Source of the DNA: Archilochus colubris
Lineage: Eukaryota; Chordata; Aves; Apodiformes; Trochilidae
DNA length: 64,000 nt
Reading direction: 5' to 3'
Assembly: GCA_023079485.1 (NCBI GenBank)
Contig: CM041084.1
Coordinates: 35,562,609 to 35,626,608, forward strand
In this document: piece after piece, positions 26,820-38,958 of the stretch
Layout of the letters: each line of letters opens with the position of its first letter
How positions within the stretch are numbered: the first letter of the stretch is position 1
The notes under the pieces: model-generated
The model's database searches: none
What the model was told of the DNA's origin: nothing
The model's input: the letters and a program-made list of their open reading frames with translations, nothing else
Position numbers and translations under genes: made by a program

Positions 26820-27233
26820 GAGCTCAGACCCTATGAGGAGAGGCTGAGGGAGCTGGGGCTGTTCAGCCTGAAGAAGAGGCGGCTCAGAGGAGACCTCATC
26901 GCTCTCTACAACTCCCTGAAAGGAGGGTGTAGCCGGGTGGGGGTTGGTCTCTTTTCCCAGGCAACTCTCAGCAAGACAAGAGGGCATGGTCTTAAGTTGT
27001 GCCAGGGGAGGTTTAGGTTGGATATTAGAAAGAATTTCATTACAGAGAGGGTGATCAGGCATTGGAATGGGCTGCCCAGTGAAGTAGTGGATTCTCCGTC
27101 CCTGGAGATATTTAAAAAGGGACTGGATGTGGCACTCAGTGCCATGGTCTAGCAACCGCAACGGTGGTTCAAGGGTTGGACTTGATGATCTCTGAGGTCC
27201 CTTCCAACACAGCCAATTCTATGATTCTATGAT
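26820..27233 (+). mobile_element. CR1 LINE, 3' end with intact C-terminal reading frame
   Basis: A 414-bp CR1 3' end. The open frame from 26799 to 27152 includes the typical CR1 ORF2 C-terminal blocks [33 protein letters not shown] and HWNGLPSEV. It is followed by the tail GATCTCTGAGGTCCCTTCC and ATTCTATG repeats ending at 27233. The uninterrupted frame and closeness to the copy at 1-242 suggest a fairly recent insertion. It is antisense to TBC1D5. Confidence 0.93.
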
Positions 27234-30200
27234 TTTTTTGTTTCTCCTAATTCCTTTCCACCCAGATGCAAAGAAATGTACCTAGCTTTTCTGGGAAACC
27301 TTGTTTCCTTTCTCAGTCACATCCCCTGTAGAAGCTACTTTCCTTTAAAGTGCAGGTGACCTTATCTGTACTGCCAGACCATAATGCAATGGGATATCCA
27401 ATATCCCAGATTTCTGATACTTTTTATACACTCCAAATCCTTACTGCATAATTGTGAATCTTCTAAAAAATCAGTCAAAGTCCTCACGATTGAAAAAACC
27501 CAAACAAACCCCAAACACACAAAAGGCAAATGTTTGTTCAGGCCTCCCCTCTCCCTTGCTGGTACCCCTCTAACCAAATGGACTCCACACCCCACTGCCT
27601 GTGTAGGTACAAATTAATGAGCTGCTAATGCCCAAACTCTGCCAGATCCCAACTTCTGATTGGCTGCAATCTGGTCATTAAAGAGAGGTAATTAATGCCA
27701 GATTGCACACACAATGCTAACAAACAAACAAAACAACCCCAAACCTGCTTTTCTCCTGCCACAAACAGCAAAACAAACAATACTGACATAACGGCAGCTT
27801 TCAAAGGACAGTTGCAGTTCTGCAGCAGCACCTCAGTTAATGAGTGTAGAGAAAAGAATTTATCTGAAGAAGAAGAAAGTGAAACTCAACAGCCTTTCAG
27901 GCACATGAAACTACCTTGGAGAAAACTCTGAAATGGTGGCAGCTGCTTAAGAAGAAAATGCAGCTGAAAATAAATGTACAAAGAGCTCGGTTCAAAATTT
28001 CAGTAACGTGTTTCTCCCTTGTCACTTGCTGCTCAGATTGTGAAAAGTTGAAGAGCTAGAATGTACATTTCTCTGACTAATCATTACATGAATGATCATG
28101 ACCATATATTATTGTTAAACTTTTCTGGCAGTACCTGTAATTTCAGTCACGATGAACTAATAAGACTTCTTTGAAATGTCATGTATGCTTCATCATGGAT
28201 TTAGTTAGAATATAATATTATTATATGACCACTTTCAATGTCAGCAAATAGCTTAAAATTTAATAAGAAAACAGCAGCAGCAGTAACTAAACCATTATTA
28301 GTATAATTAACAAATTAATTCCCATCAACCAAGCACAGCCACTTTCCTTCTTCCTTTTTTGAATCCATGGCTTGATACAAGGTGTTTACTTTGATTAAGC
28401 TCCTAACTAGACTAGCTCAACACATAGTGTAAATCACCATGTTAGAATTTGAGACCAAATTTGTTTTACATAAATCTTAGGCATAAATACAGTAAGCTTT
28501 CAGACAAAGGATATTTGTCAGGTGCTTAGTATGGAATATGAAACTGTAATATATATATAGTGCTTTACTTTTCTAATAAGTCGTTGTGATAAGGTTAACA
28601 CTTCAACCCAGAAAAACATACAAATAAGAACACCCAAAGATGAAAACTACTTTGCTTATGTTGCTGTATTAGAATTTTATTTGCTAAAGGGTGAAAACAG
28701 ATTTGCAAAATTCACAGTTAACTTAAAACAATAGTTTAAAACCTTTCATTCCTAGCCCTGGCTGCCTTCAGGAAGGAAAGAACATCTGGTTATTTAAGGA
28801 ACACAATATGTTCACATTTTCTATGACTTTTGTTTCTAATTGGGTTTTTTAATTTTTTTTTTATTTGAACAACTCTAGTTAGAACCATGTTTTTTAATCA
28901 CTTTATATTTTTCAACTGCCCTGTCTCTGTATCTATACTTCTTAATTTTGCAGCCTTTGCTTTGAAAATTAACAGTGCTCAGTGGTTTTGATATGGAAAA
29001 AAAATGAAGAAAATTTGCCACTCGTGGGATGTTAAATACAGAGACACACCTTCAGTAAATCCTTTTGGATAGATACAAAAACCCTTCCCTTATTTCCTCA
29101 TTTCACATATACATACTTTTAATAGCCCATTCGTCCATAAGAAGCTCCACTTTTATATTCAGAGGGACTATAAGTGCATAGAAGCTACTTTCATATCAAA
29201 AATTCAGGTAATAATCTGTTCAAAGATTAGAAATGTGAAACAAATACTCTGCTAAGAAGGTTAAGTTTATCACTTCATGCCAAGACAGCAACACTGATTT
29301 GAGCTTTTCATTCCAGATTTTAAGAATTGGAGCTAGCCAAATACAGAAAAGGCTGAAATTCAATTATTTTACATTGATCCATACTCATGTCTGCAAAATT
29401 AGTATCTCTCAGGCCCTCCTTCAGAAACAGGTGCATTAAGTTGTTTTCAGCTATTATGCAGCTCTCTAATTCTCTTCTGTGGCACTGGAATGTATCAGGG
29501 ATGTGGAATCTAAAATGTTGGTGCATCCTGACCACCAGCTGGGGTCTGCCAAGTCAAAAGGAGAGGTGCTGCAAACATTACATTAATGGCAAGCACTTTT
29601 TACATTATAGTTATTACTGGATAATGCTAACGTTTCTGGTAAGGTTTGATTACACAAAAGCTCAGGAAATTGTATTTGCCCAGCTGTATGAAAAAGATGT
29701 CACCCATCTTTTAAGTATAGCTTTCTTTTGACATTTAGGTTGTTCTCCTGCTGATGACTGCAGTGAAAAACAGCAAACCAAACCAGAGATATTTATCAAG
29801 CCAAAGTTTAGCCCTCCTGAGCTAAAATAAAGTAAAATAAGTAAGGAGGAGATACCTGTTAGGTCAGACCAAAGAAATAGAAGAACTAATGGATGTTATC
29901 AGATGTGAAAATACAGGTTACTTCAAGAATTGGCATTTATGGATGGAAAGGCTGTATCAGATCCATCTTAACAACCTCACTATTTATGACAGGACTTTTC
30001 CTTAAGAACCCTTCAATTTTATGTACATACTACCAACCACTCAGTCCAGATACCCCAGAACTTGCCCTCAGAGAGATTATCTGGCATTTACCCAGACACA
30101 GTAATTATCCCAAAGACAAGACATGTTAACATATCTGCAAGAGGCAGATTCATGTTTGTGCTTGCCCATGACTTCTAAACTGCATTTCCTGTCCAGCTGA

Positions 30201-30938
30201 TACTTAAATCTCCAAGGAGTGGTGAGCAAGCCTCTCTTAGATATTTGGAATGATGCTAAGCATTCTTGCTATGTTCAACAAATAACAAGAGAGAAGCCAC
30301 TGGGCCATGCCACAGCCTCCTACACAAGAGTTCCCCAGCAGCACAGATTAAAATCCAAGCAAAAGCTTGGAAGAAATACCATATAGAACAACACATCTCT
30401 GTCTCAGGAGATTCAAATTGCACTGAACCAAGTGTAATTTCCCATTAGAAACTACAAGCTGGTGATGGAGATATGCATGGGGAAACATCAAAGGAGGAAG
30501 AAAAATCATTAAGCACTGAATTTGCTAATCACTTACAAGCTACACTACTGACTAAAATCTCTGTGTCTTTTCTTCCAATCTCCTTTTATCTTCTCAGGGA
30601 ATGAAAGCAAACTGAATTATCTTTATGCAGATAGCAAAAAAAAAAAGGTATAATAATTTTCCTACTTGTATTGGTGTGTAATCTGTGTACTGCTTCTAGA
30701 CTCCTGCAGCACCCACCATCTCTTGTTGGGTCTTCCCTTTCATTCTGTATATTTTAATAGACTTGGAAAAATTTTATGTGTAGGTCTTATAGAACAGTAT
30801 TTCAGAAATATGTTGGGTTGAAGTGACACATGCCTAAAGACACATAAGTGAAACTTAAAACCACACCTAGGGAAAGACAGGAGACCAATACGCAAGACAT
30901 AGTATTGAAAATATAATTTTTTCTGAGACAAGGAGCTC

Positions 30939-30960
30939 TTTTTTTTTTTTTTTTTTTTTT
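30939..30960. repeat. T run (22 bases)
   Basis: Uninterrupted T22 on the plus strand, A22 in the TBC1D5 transcript. No retrocopy body or target-site duplication is evident next to it. Confidence 0.9.
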
Positions 30961-32354
30961 AAAGTGATCCTTTAGAACAGCTTACCTTCCTTATTCTAGG
31001 ACGCCTAGCTGTTAGGAAACCTTGTACACTGCCTAGGATGTTTCGGAGGACAGCTGAATAATTAGTAATCATTCTATCTTTTGCCATATATTATAAATAA
31101 ATGTCAGACTACAGTTTGTATGTAGTTGATATCCTAGCACAATTTTCCTCCCTCTGTGTTATCCCTCTAAAAAAATATCTTGATCTTGTTTCACTCGGAG
31201 CGTACACAAATAACTGCTGGGTAGCCTGATTTCACAGACTGCTGCTGAAATCTTAAGAAAGATTCCTAAGATCTAACGTTACAAACTTTCTTATGCACTT
31301 AAAAGATGATATACTTTACTTCTCGTCATAAAAGAAATCTTTGTGCCCAAGAGGAATGAAGAAAGCAGCTGTAATGATGCAGATTTCTGCAAAGAAGTGA
31401 TAGAGAAACCAAGAGACATTTCTTTTTTTTTAATCCATAAAACTGTAAACACTAGTACTGAATTAAATTTTGCAGAAGGCAGTCAGAGTGCAGTCGTGAT
31501 GAATTTTTCACTTTCAAAGGTGACATGCATCAAGAAGATGAGGGAAATCAGCCTTTACACTGGCAGCCTACTAATGGGAGAAGTACCAAGACAGCTCAAA
31601 ACGAACAACACAAATTCTGCTATCTGCAAAAGATCTGAATACTGCAAAGATTACTGTGTACAGCTTCACCTCAAACACTTTACCTACTATACTGTGGATT
31701 TTTCCTGCATATTATACACACATATGTACACAGGCCATTCTAAAATGGCAAGAAGTTCACTTTTTTTTTTTTTTAGGATAGCTGAAAATATCAAAATCTC
31801 TGTGTTAGTAAAATGCAACATAAAATTTATCAATTTATACATTTTATTCATGTGGATCTTTTCAGACTGCAACAACACACTCTTAATTGCAAACCATCAT
31901 GTAACTATTACATATTGGGGGGTGGAGTAGTGCTTTAAGGATTACCAGTGATTAATCTGCAGAAATCTCATGACAAAGAGACAAAACTGGTGACTGTTGC
32001 GATACAGTTTACTAGGTCATTATATAAAATACTACTGTTTTCCTCAAAAGTATGCTTCCCTATGAAAGATGCCTGTGCAGAACAGCAATCAAAGGTAAAG
32101 AGCACAAATATCTGCATTTACCAGAGCTCCTGCATAACTTCAGCGAAGTCATAGGCTGGTATCCTTTGGAGAGAAAAGAAACTTGTGTTCTGCTCTTGGA
32201 TACCAACACATTCCTTCTGGTTTTTTTGGAAGGGAAGAAGAAGGTTAAAACCACAGTTTTTGTCCACAAAATGTAGGTTGCTATTAACTTCCTAGCATTT
32301 AGAACACTTCATTAGAGTGACTTATTTCCTTTATTTACACAGTGAGCCGCTCAC

Positions 32355-32461
32355 CTTTGGATCTCGGAGAAACAGTGCTCTTAGGATAAGGGAGTGAACA
32401 TCTCCAATAGGTGGATAATGCATCAGTAGTCCCAAACAGGTCTGATAATTACTTGAAATCA
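32355..32461 (-). CDS. TBC1D5: TBC1D5 coding exon following the TBC domain
   Basis: The 107-nt exon encodes (L)ISSNYQTCLGLLMHYPPIGD and continues through VHSLILRALFLRDPK. This is the helical region just after the TBC domain and nearly matches human, with one visible change (ILRALF for ILKALF). The acceptor is TTCATTGCAG before 32461 and the donor GTGAGC begins at 32354. The first two bases, TG, complete the Leu codon begun by T in the previous exon. The exon ends on a whole codon (phase 0). A 14.5-kb intron follows, the longest one complete in the window. Confidence 0.95.
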
Positions 32462-34720
32462 CTGCAATGAAAATGAAAGAAAAACACAACAAAACAGAGA
32501 AAAAGTGAAACACTATGATCCTGTTTTGATATTGTAAACCAATACAGTTCCAGTAGATTCATTACAGTCCAGATTCAGCTGCCTTTCCCCACAGTGCTCA
32601 GAGCACATAAACCTCCTGCATAATCAAGCTTCAGGACTATGTTTGGTCCAGTATCACTAAGGACAATACTAAACCTACCTATGACTGTATGTCACAGACA
32701 TTTGTGTTAGCTCTAGATTTGGATGACTAAATTTAGATCTCTGTAGCTGTGCACCTAAAGCCTCCCTGAGTCAGTGGCGGTCAGGGCAAGCTTGAAGAAT
32801 CAGTCCTACCCTCCAAAATGGACCCTTTTATACAGACACCTAAATTGAAGTATGATAATTTGTGAGATAAATCTTCCATTCAGTCCTGGTTTTATGATAA
32901 TCTTTCCCCACAATGACAATTCTTTGCAGAAATATCTTACATTGTTCTTATGTATGTATACACGTCCATTACGACACACACATATATACACGTGCAAAAT
33001 GATGTAAACAACCCCTTGTTTTCTTGTAAAAAAGAAATTACTCATGAAATGTTCAGGAAAAAGGCTAGATTTTTTCTATAAATACTTTAGTTAGAATTTT
33101 TCACTTACTCAGTAAACTTTCAGCATGCTTTGCTGAAGTTTAGCATTTTCTTAAACTATGCTTGATTTTATTGGAATCTATGTAAGTATACTCCGTAGTT
33201 CTTTGCTTGTCATTGTTATCGTCTGTTTTGATTTGGTTTTTTTCCCCCAATCAATCTAATTATGAGTGCAATTATTAAAGACATCTTTTCAGGCAGGTCT
33301 ATGTAAACTACTTCATTTCTTTTGCACCATCTAAAGCCATGCAATCCATCTGCCATGGCTGTCAAAGTAGTGCCTGTTAATGATGCTTGCACTCTGCAAC
33401 ATAAAGACAGCCTCCACCAACAGTAATTGTAAATAAATTTTTAACAAACTTGACTATTCTGAGAACTTTACCTGTATTGACAAAGACTTTTAATTTATTG
33501 GACCTCTACACCAGCAAGGACCATTGCAAACACAAAATCATTTGGAATCAATAAAAGGCAAAGTAATTGACTGTCGCAGACAGAAAGATTTAAATGTTTC
33601 ACTTTTTTTCTTTCGTGTGAATTAGCCTCATATCTTCCTGTACCTTTCCTCCCTCAACAAGAGGATTATGGGGGAAAGATGCAGGACTGGGCAAAATGAA
33701 TAATTATAATCTGTGTAGGGAACCACTTTATCATCTTCATTTCCGTTGCTGATCCGACAGCTTGTAATTTCATACATCTGCTTTCATTTGTAAAGCACTC
33801 ACTTATCCTACTCACTCTTTATCTGCTCTGCCTGTTCTTTTTCCTATCCTTTGTTTTTCTTGTTCATATTCAGGTACCTGTTTTTTCTTCTTGAAGTCAC
33901 AAAGCTGGCATAATGAACACAATACAATGGTCTCCATCGGAGTTCTTTCAGAGGAGTATAATATGAGTACCACATAGTACATACCCAATCAAACTCTCAC
34001 ATGTAAATGACATTTAAGATACTTTACTGAAGTAATGATCATGATGCCTTTTTACTAAAGCAAATAAAAATACTGAAAATGGATAGTAAATTTTAAATAC
34101 TTTTATAAATGATAAATGGTAAGATCAATGCATTTCTCTTTTCAACAGATCAGTATGAGCTCTATTCTGCAATGTGACATGGATTAAAATGATTCTTTCT
34201 TTATTTTTCCTAAAAAGTTATTCGCTGTAACACAGATATAGAGAAAACTAGATATTAAAAAGGCTCATTTATTTTCATGGTGCAAGACTTGACCCATGAC
34301 AAAAAACCTGTATTTTCAACCACAAGACATTTCATGTAATTAATCATTTCTTGAAATGCATATTAGTGAAACAGTTGAATAAGAGAAAAAACAAAACAAA
34401 AACCACATCAGATTGTTAGACAATGACCTCTACCCACTATGATCCCCCAAAGTAAAATTTTAATATGAAACTTTACCATCTAAAGAAAGTTAAAAACATG
34501 CCAACACTTGATGTGGAACTTCTAAATTTATTTTATCTTTAGGGTTTTCCCCACCTACTTAGCTGTCACTTTTTCATGTAGAAATCTTTACAGAAGACAC
34601 TATCATTGCCAGTACTCTATTTGCTAGGGAATGTTGGGTTAAAGGGATTACTTTGCTGAAACACCTTTTAGGACCTTCTTTCAAAGTGAGTTTTCTTGGA
34701 TGCAACCTGGCAATGTGAGG

Positions 34721-35354
34721 TTGCAGCCCAGAAAACCAACTGTATCCTGGGCTGTCCAAAAAGCAGCTTGGCCAGACGATGGAGGGAGGTGATTCTCCTC
34801 CTCTACTCTGTGAGGGTGTCTGGTGACACCCTACCTGGAGCACTGTGTCCAGCCCTCGGTTCTCTCTCCAGTACAAGCCAGACTTTGGCTTGATTCTGCT
34901 TTAGCGGATCCAGAGGAGTGCCACAAAAATGGAGATATGGAGTAACTCTCCTATGAGGAAAGTCTGAGAGACCTAGCGTTGTTCAGCTTGGAGAAGAGAA
35001 TGCTCCAGGGAGATCTTATTGTGGCCTTTCAATACCTAAAGGGGCCTGTGAGAAAGATGAAGAGAGACTTGTCAACAGGACCTGTAGTGACAAGAAAGGG
35101 GGCAATAGTTTGACAATGGAAGAGGATAGGTTTAGATTGGACATATAGAAGAAATTCTTTACTGTGAGTGTGTTGAGACACTGGAACAGGTTGCCCAGAG
35201 TATCTGTCCATGACTCACCCTGGAAGTGTTCAAGGCCAGGCTGGATGGGACTTTGAGCAACCTGGTCTAGTGAGAGATGTCCCCTCCACGCTGGCAGGGT
35301 GGGCTAGACTAGATGATTCTTGAAGGTCCCTTCCAACCCAAACCAGTCTATGGT
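34721..35354 (+). mobile_element. CR1 LINE, older 3' fragment (about 630 bp)
   Basis: Recognisable CR1 blocks appear in order: GCAGCCCAGAAAACCAACTG, GGGAGGTGATTCTCCTCCTC, ACCTGGAGCACTGTGTCCAG, GAAATTCTTTACTGTGAG, CTGGAACAGGTTGCCCAGAG and GAAGGTCCCTTCCAACCC. The reading frame is broken in several places and the ATTCTATG tail is decayed, so this is an older copy than those at 1-242 and 26820-27233. It is antisense to TBC1D5. Confidence 0.93.
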
Positions 35355-36337
35355 TCATGTCTCTATAGGACAAAATGTATAATTTTATAATACAGAGTGG
35401 CAGTTATCTTAAAAACTATAAAGAAAGTAGCAGTAAAAACAAAACCCTCTTTTCTGAATATGAATTTTGGAATTAAAAAAATTTCTAAGATCAACAAATT
35501 TCTCCAATCTCAGTAGTAGCTGGATGGTGAAGAAGTTCCATCTTCCACAGAGGTCAGCTGACTTCTGATCACCTTGATGTTTTTCCTTCACTGGCTGTCT
35601 TGGCAAGAGTTACACCTGGACTCAACTTTTATTTTGAATAACAAATTCTCCCTTCTCCAAAGAAGAATACTGTTGGTATTTCTATCAACTGGAGCTGAGA
35701 AACTCCTCTAAATAGAGAAAGCAATCTTAACTGCCCTTTGATTAATATGTGTTAATTAATAAATGCCCAGAGGAACATTAAATTGCTTTCTCCCTTCTGC
35801 TTTAGATGAAACTGATTTTTCTTTGCTGGTTCAATAACCATTCCTGGACGCAAGCAGCAATCAGAGCCATGAAAAAACATGTAAATTGTAGCTGTCCTCG
35901 ACCTAGTCCTAATTTTCTGCCACATGGAATTTCTTAAGGGTTAATGTTTGATGCCACCAATCCTGTATCCAGATGATTTCCTAACTTGAGAAAGTGGGAC
36001 TACTTTCCCCTGCTGCTTTACACATGGCTATGCTCTCTTTAGTAGGCCTGAAATTGAGTTAAACATAATTAATATGAGCATCTTGCACAACAACAAAAAT
36101 AACATCAGCTCCTCTAAGAACAGGCTGTGGCTCTTTTATTTCCCTCAAAACGTTCAGAGAGCTTTTCGATAAGAGCAATAATGACCATAGCTAATCTTCA
36201 AGCAGGAACATGATAAAAATATGCCTATCTTAACACTGATCACTTGAAAAAAGCTGCTGGTGCAATAATGATGTTAATTTATGAAGTAAAATACAGACAG
36301 GTTTGTTAATTTTTAGCCTTATTTTATGGATGTATAC

Positions 36338-36360
36338 AATATATATACACACACATATAC
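36338..36360. repeat. Short TA/CA simple repeat
   Basis: ATATATATACACACACATAT-type sequence, intronic. Confidence 0.8.
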
Positions 36361-38815
36361 ATTTTTCCTCTGCACTCTACCCATTATTCTGATTGCAGCA
36401 CAATGAAGTGCAGAAAATTATTTATTAAGACTAACAAATATTTGATATACAGCCCTATACTTGGCATGTGAGGATTATGTCTCCACGGATAAAGCTCTTC
36501 TTGAGTACTGATGTAAAATTGAACAGAGAAGTCTACAGAACGGTTGTGTGCATGGTTATGGAGCTGTCACCTCTAAAATGTATAAACAATAATATAATAA
36601 TCTAAATGCTCCCTTCCACATTGTTTGAGTAACTGAGGATTTCAAAACTAAAATAAAAGTAAAATGAAAAATAAAGCAGAAATAATACTTTCTTAAAATC
36701 ATGTCCTTGAGAACATTGTAATAAAGCACAGAAAAAAACTCCATCAATTTCCAAACCAGCAACTTCTCCCCATCCTCAAATGTGTTGGAATACAAGAATA
36801 TGCATAATTTTTAAACTTTCAAATGCTTTCAGGATTGTATTATTATCATTGCTTATGTTTGACGTTTTTATAACGTAATATCTTAGGAGCTCTATTACCA
36901 TTCCTATTGTTTCAAAACTGCAAATTTACAGATGTCTTATTTATAGATGATTAACATCATCAAGTGTTTTGATTTCCTTTCCCTGAATGAAGAGAAGCTT
37001 TTAGAAACTTACTTTATTTGAAAATGTTTTTAAAAAATATTACAACACAACTCTGAACTCAATTTAAAAGTCAAATATTACTGAATATAAAAAAATATTT
37101 AATACAAATGGAAAAATTGTCTATGTAGATATAGAAGAAAAACTTGTTTTTAAAAATCAAATATAGACCTATGGAATTTGCTATAGTTTAAGCTTGATTT
37201 TGAAAATACATTAAACTTTACAGTATTTATGACTAGGTATTTTGCTTCACCATCCTAATATGCTTAGAGTAAATAGGTCCAACTATGGAACAAAAAGTTA
37301 CTTATTACAGAAACAGTACATTTATGCTGTCCTGATGACTGCAACTTATTTGGAGCAAACTTTAAAGCTATTCAGTACTTTATTTATGAAGCCTAGGGAT
37401 TTCAGAGAAAAAATGGAAACTGCTTTCATACAAATGACTTGAACTCCTTTTTAGCTCACATATTTAGTTACCTCAATAAGGACACCTGCAAAATGAGCAC
37501 CACGAAGCAAAAGAAAACAAACCCAGGACAACCTTCCCTCCCTCAGGAAAGACAGGGCACTTACAAATACAGTTCTAAAGTTTTTTTTACAGGAAAATTA
37601 TGACATGAAATAGAATATTGAGGTTAAACATTTTTACATGCATCCGCACTACATAAATACATGGAAAAATCTAAGCTTATTTTAGTTTACTGCATATAAA
37701 TAAGCCAGATTTAGACTGCAGAACATAATGACCTGGATTCAGATCATCCTGAAACAGCAGCATTAATTTTGAAACCTCTAAACTCAATTAAATGCCCACT
37801 TATTTGAGAGGAATGTAAGGTAGCTCTATATGCTGCATGTTTATTAAAAAGTAATTAAAAAAACACTTGAAGGCAGGCAGTGGAACGACAGTATGTGTAA
37901 AGTACATGCACTTTATATTTTCAAGATTGGGCCCTAAAATAGGAACCACAGATGTTGAAAACTTTATGTGTCCTAGAATACAAAACTGTGTCAAATATGT
38001 AACCTTGTTATAACCTAAAGCTTACAAATTGTATATAATTAACTCTGAACAGCATGCTACAGACTTCATACATTAATGACAGACGTGCATCTTACTGCAA
38101 AATGCATACTTTGTTGTGGCAAAGTTATATATAGAATTTTCTGCCAAATATGATGAGACAGAAATAAATGCCTATTAATTAATCATTACATACCTTCCTC
38201 ATCTCATTCACAATTATATAAGCTAGCAACATTTTTGTGCTTTCTTGCTGTCCCAACCTAATGTATTTATTTGTCATCACTAACCTGTAAGAATTTGCCT
38301 TTGCACATAGTTTGGGCATACTAAAATAAAATAAAACATACAGTTTTTTCAAGGTGCCACTCTTGCATGGAGTAAGTCTATATTTCTAATTGTTACCCTA
38401 CTTGGCATTTACATTTCCTTCAAGATAAATCTTCAAAAACTGTGAGTCACATTTCTCATAGCAAAACAGCATGAAAATATTTCCAGTGTCAAAGGGAGAC
38501 TTCACTCAGTTCAGGGGCTTGGTCAGAAGGTGGAGCTCTGTACATACCTGTACCACCGACTGCACATAAATTCTGCAGCTATATGTAAAACCACAGAAGT
38601 ACTCAGAAAACAAACCTGCATTTAACTCCAAAGATACAATTTCTTTCATAAATACAGCAGACTGCAGCCGGTAACAAACGGCTCCTCTCCTAGCATTTGA
38701 AACAATTTGCAATATGTTAAAAAAGTCACAATGAAATTTGGCATTTAAACCCTCTTTTTCTTTGAAAAACAGGTTTGCGTTCTCTTTAAAAGATAGTGAG
38801 ATAGTTGATACTTAC

Positions 38816-38958
38816 AGGCATCTCTAATATATAATAACATGGCTACAAAAATGTAGTCAACTAAATTCAGGGTGATACTGTCAGCAAATAGAGCATCCCA
38901 GACAACCAGAAGGTCCTGAAGGGGAAATTCACGTCCGAACAGGAGCCTCACCCATCGC
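38816..38958 (-). CDS. TBC1D5: TBC1D5 coding exon: C-terminal end of the TBC (Rab-GAP) domain
   Basis: The 143-nt exon encodes 47 whole codons beginning RWVRLLFGREFPLQDLLVVW and ending LLYIRDA. This is the last part of the TBC domain and the helix after it, roughly human residues 332-379 by my count. The acceptor is a T-rich tract ending CAG at 38961-38959 and the donor is GTAAGT (38815-38810). The exon opens with G, the third base of a codon started upstream, and closes with T, which joins TG of the next exon to make Leu. The frame stays open into both introns, but identity to TBC1D5 stops exactly at the splice sites. The bird sequence reads ADSITLNLVD where human has ADGLSLGLVD, an ordinary divergence. 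The catalytic fingers are in earlier exons. Confidence 0.95.

Larger units (their letters stand above)
17848..32354 (-). other. TBC1D5: TBC1D5 intron, 14.5 kb
   Basis: A 14,507-nt intron. It contains the CTTTTT microsatellite next to the acceptor (17848-17880), a TA-rich stretch (20903-20985), a near-perfect hairpin (24023-24064), a CR1 copy on the plus strand (26820-27233), a 22-base T run (30939-30960) and an unexplained open frame on the plus strand (31343-31930). No further TBC1D5 exon is seen. Confidence 0.85.
32462..38815 (-). other. TBC1D5: TBC1D5 intron, 6.4 kb
   Basis: A 6,354-nt intron. It carries an old CR1 copy on the plus strand (34721-35354), a TA/CA repeat (36338-36360) and an AT-rich, homeodomain-site-dense stretch (about 35720-36310) listed among the findings. 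Confidence 0.85.

Noticed and set aside
26736..27161. Open frame of 141 codons on the minus strand
   Set aside because: It is the reverse reading of the CR1 copy at 26820-27233.
30985..31052. Exon-like 68-nt segment on the minus strand, TATTCAG...GGAAG|GTAAGC
   Set aside because: In the phase required between the flanking exons it has a stop after six codons and shifts the frame. It could only be a poison exon, with a poor pyrimidine tract; evidence too thin.
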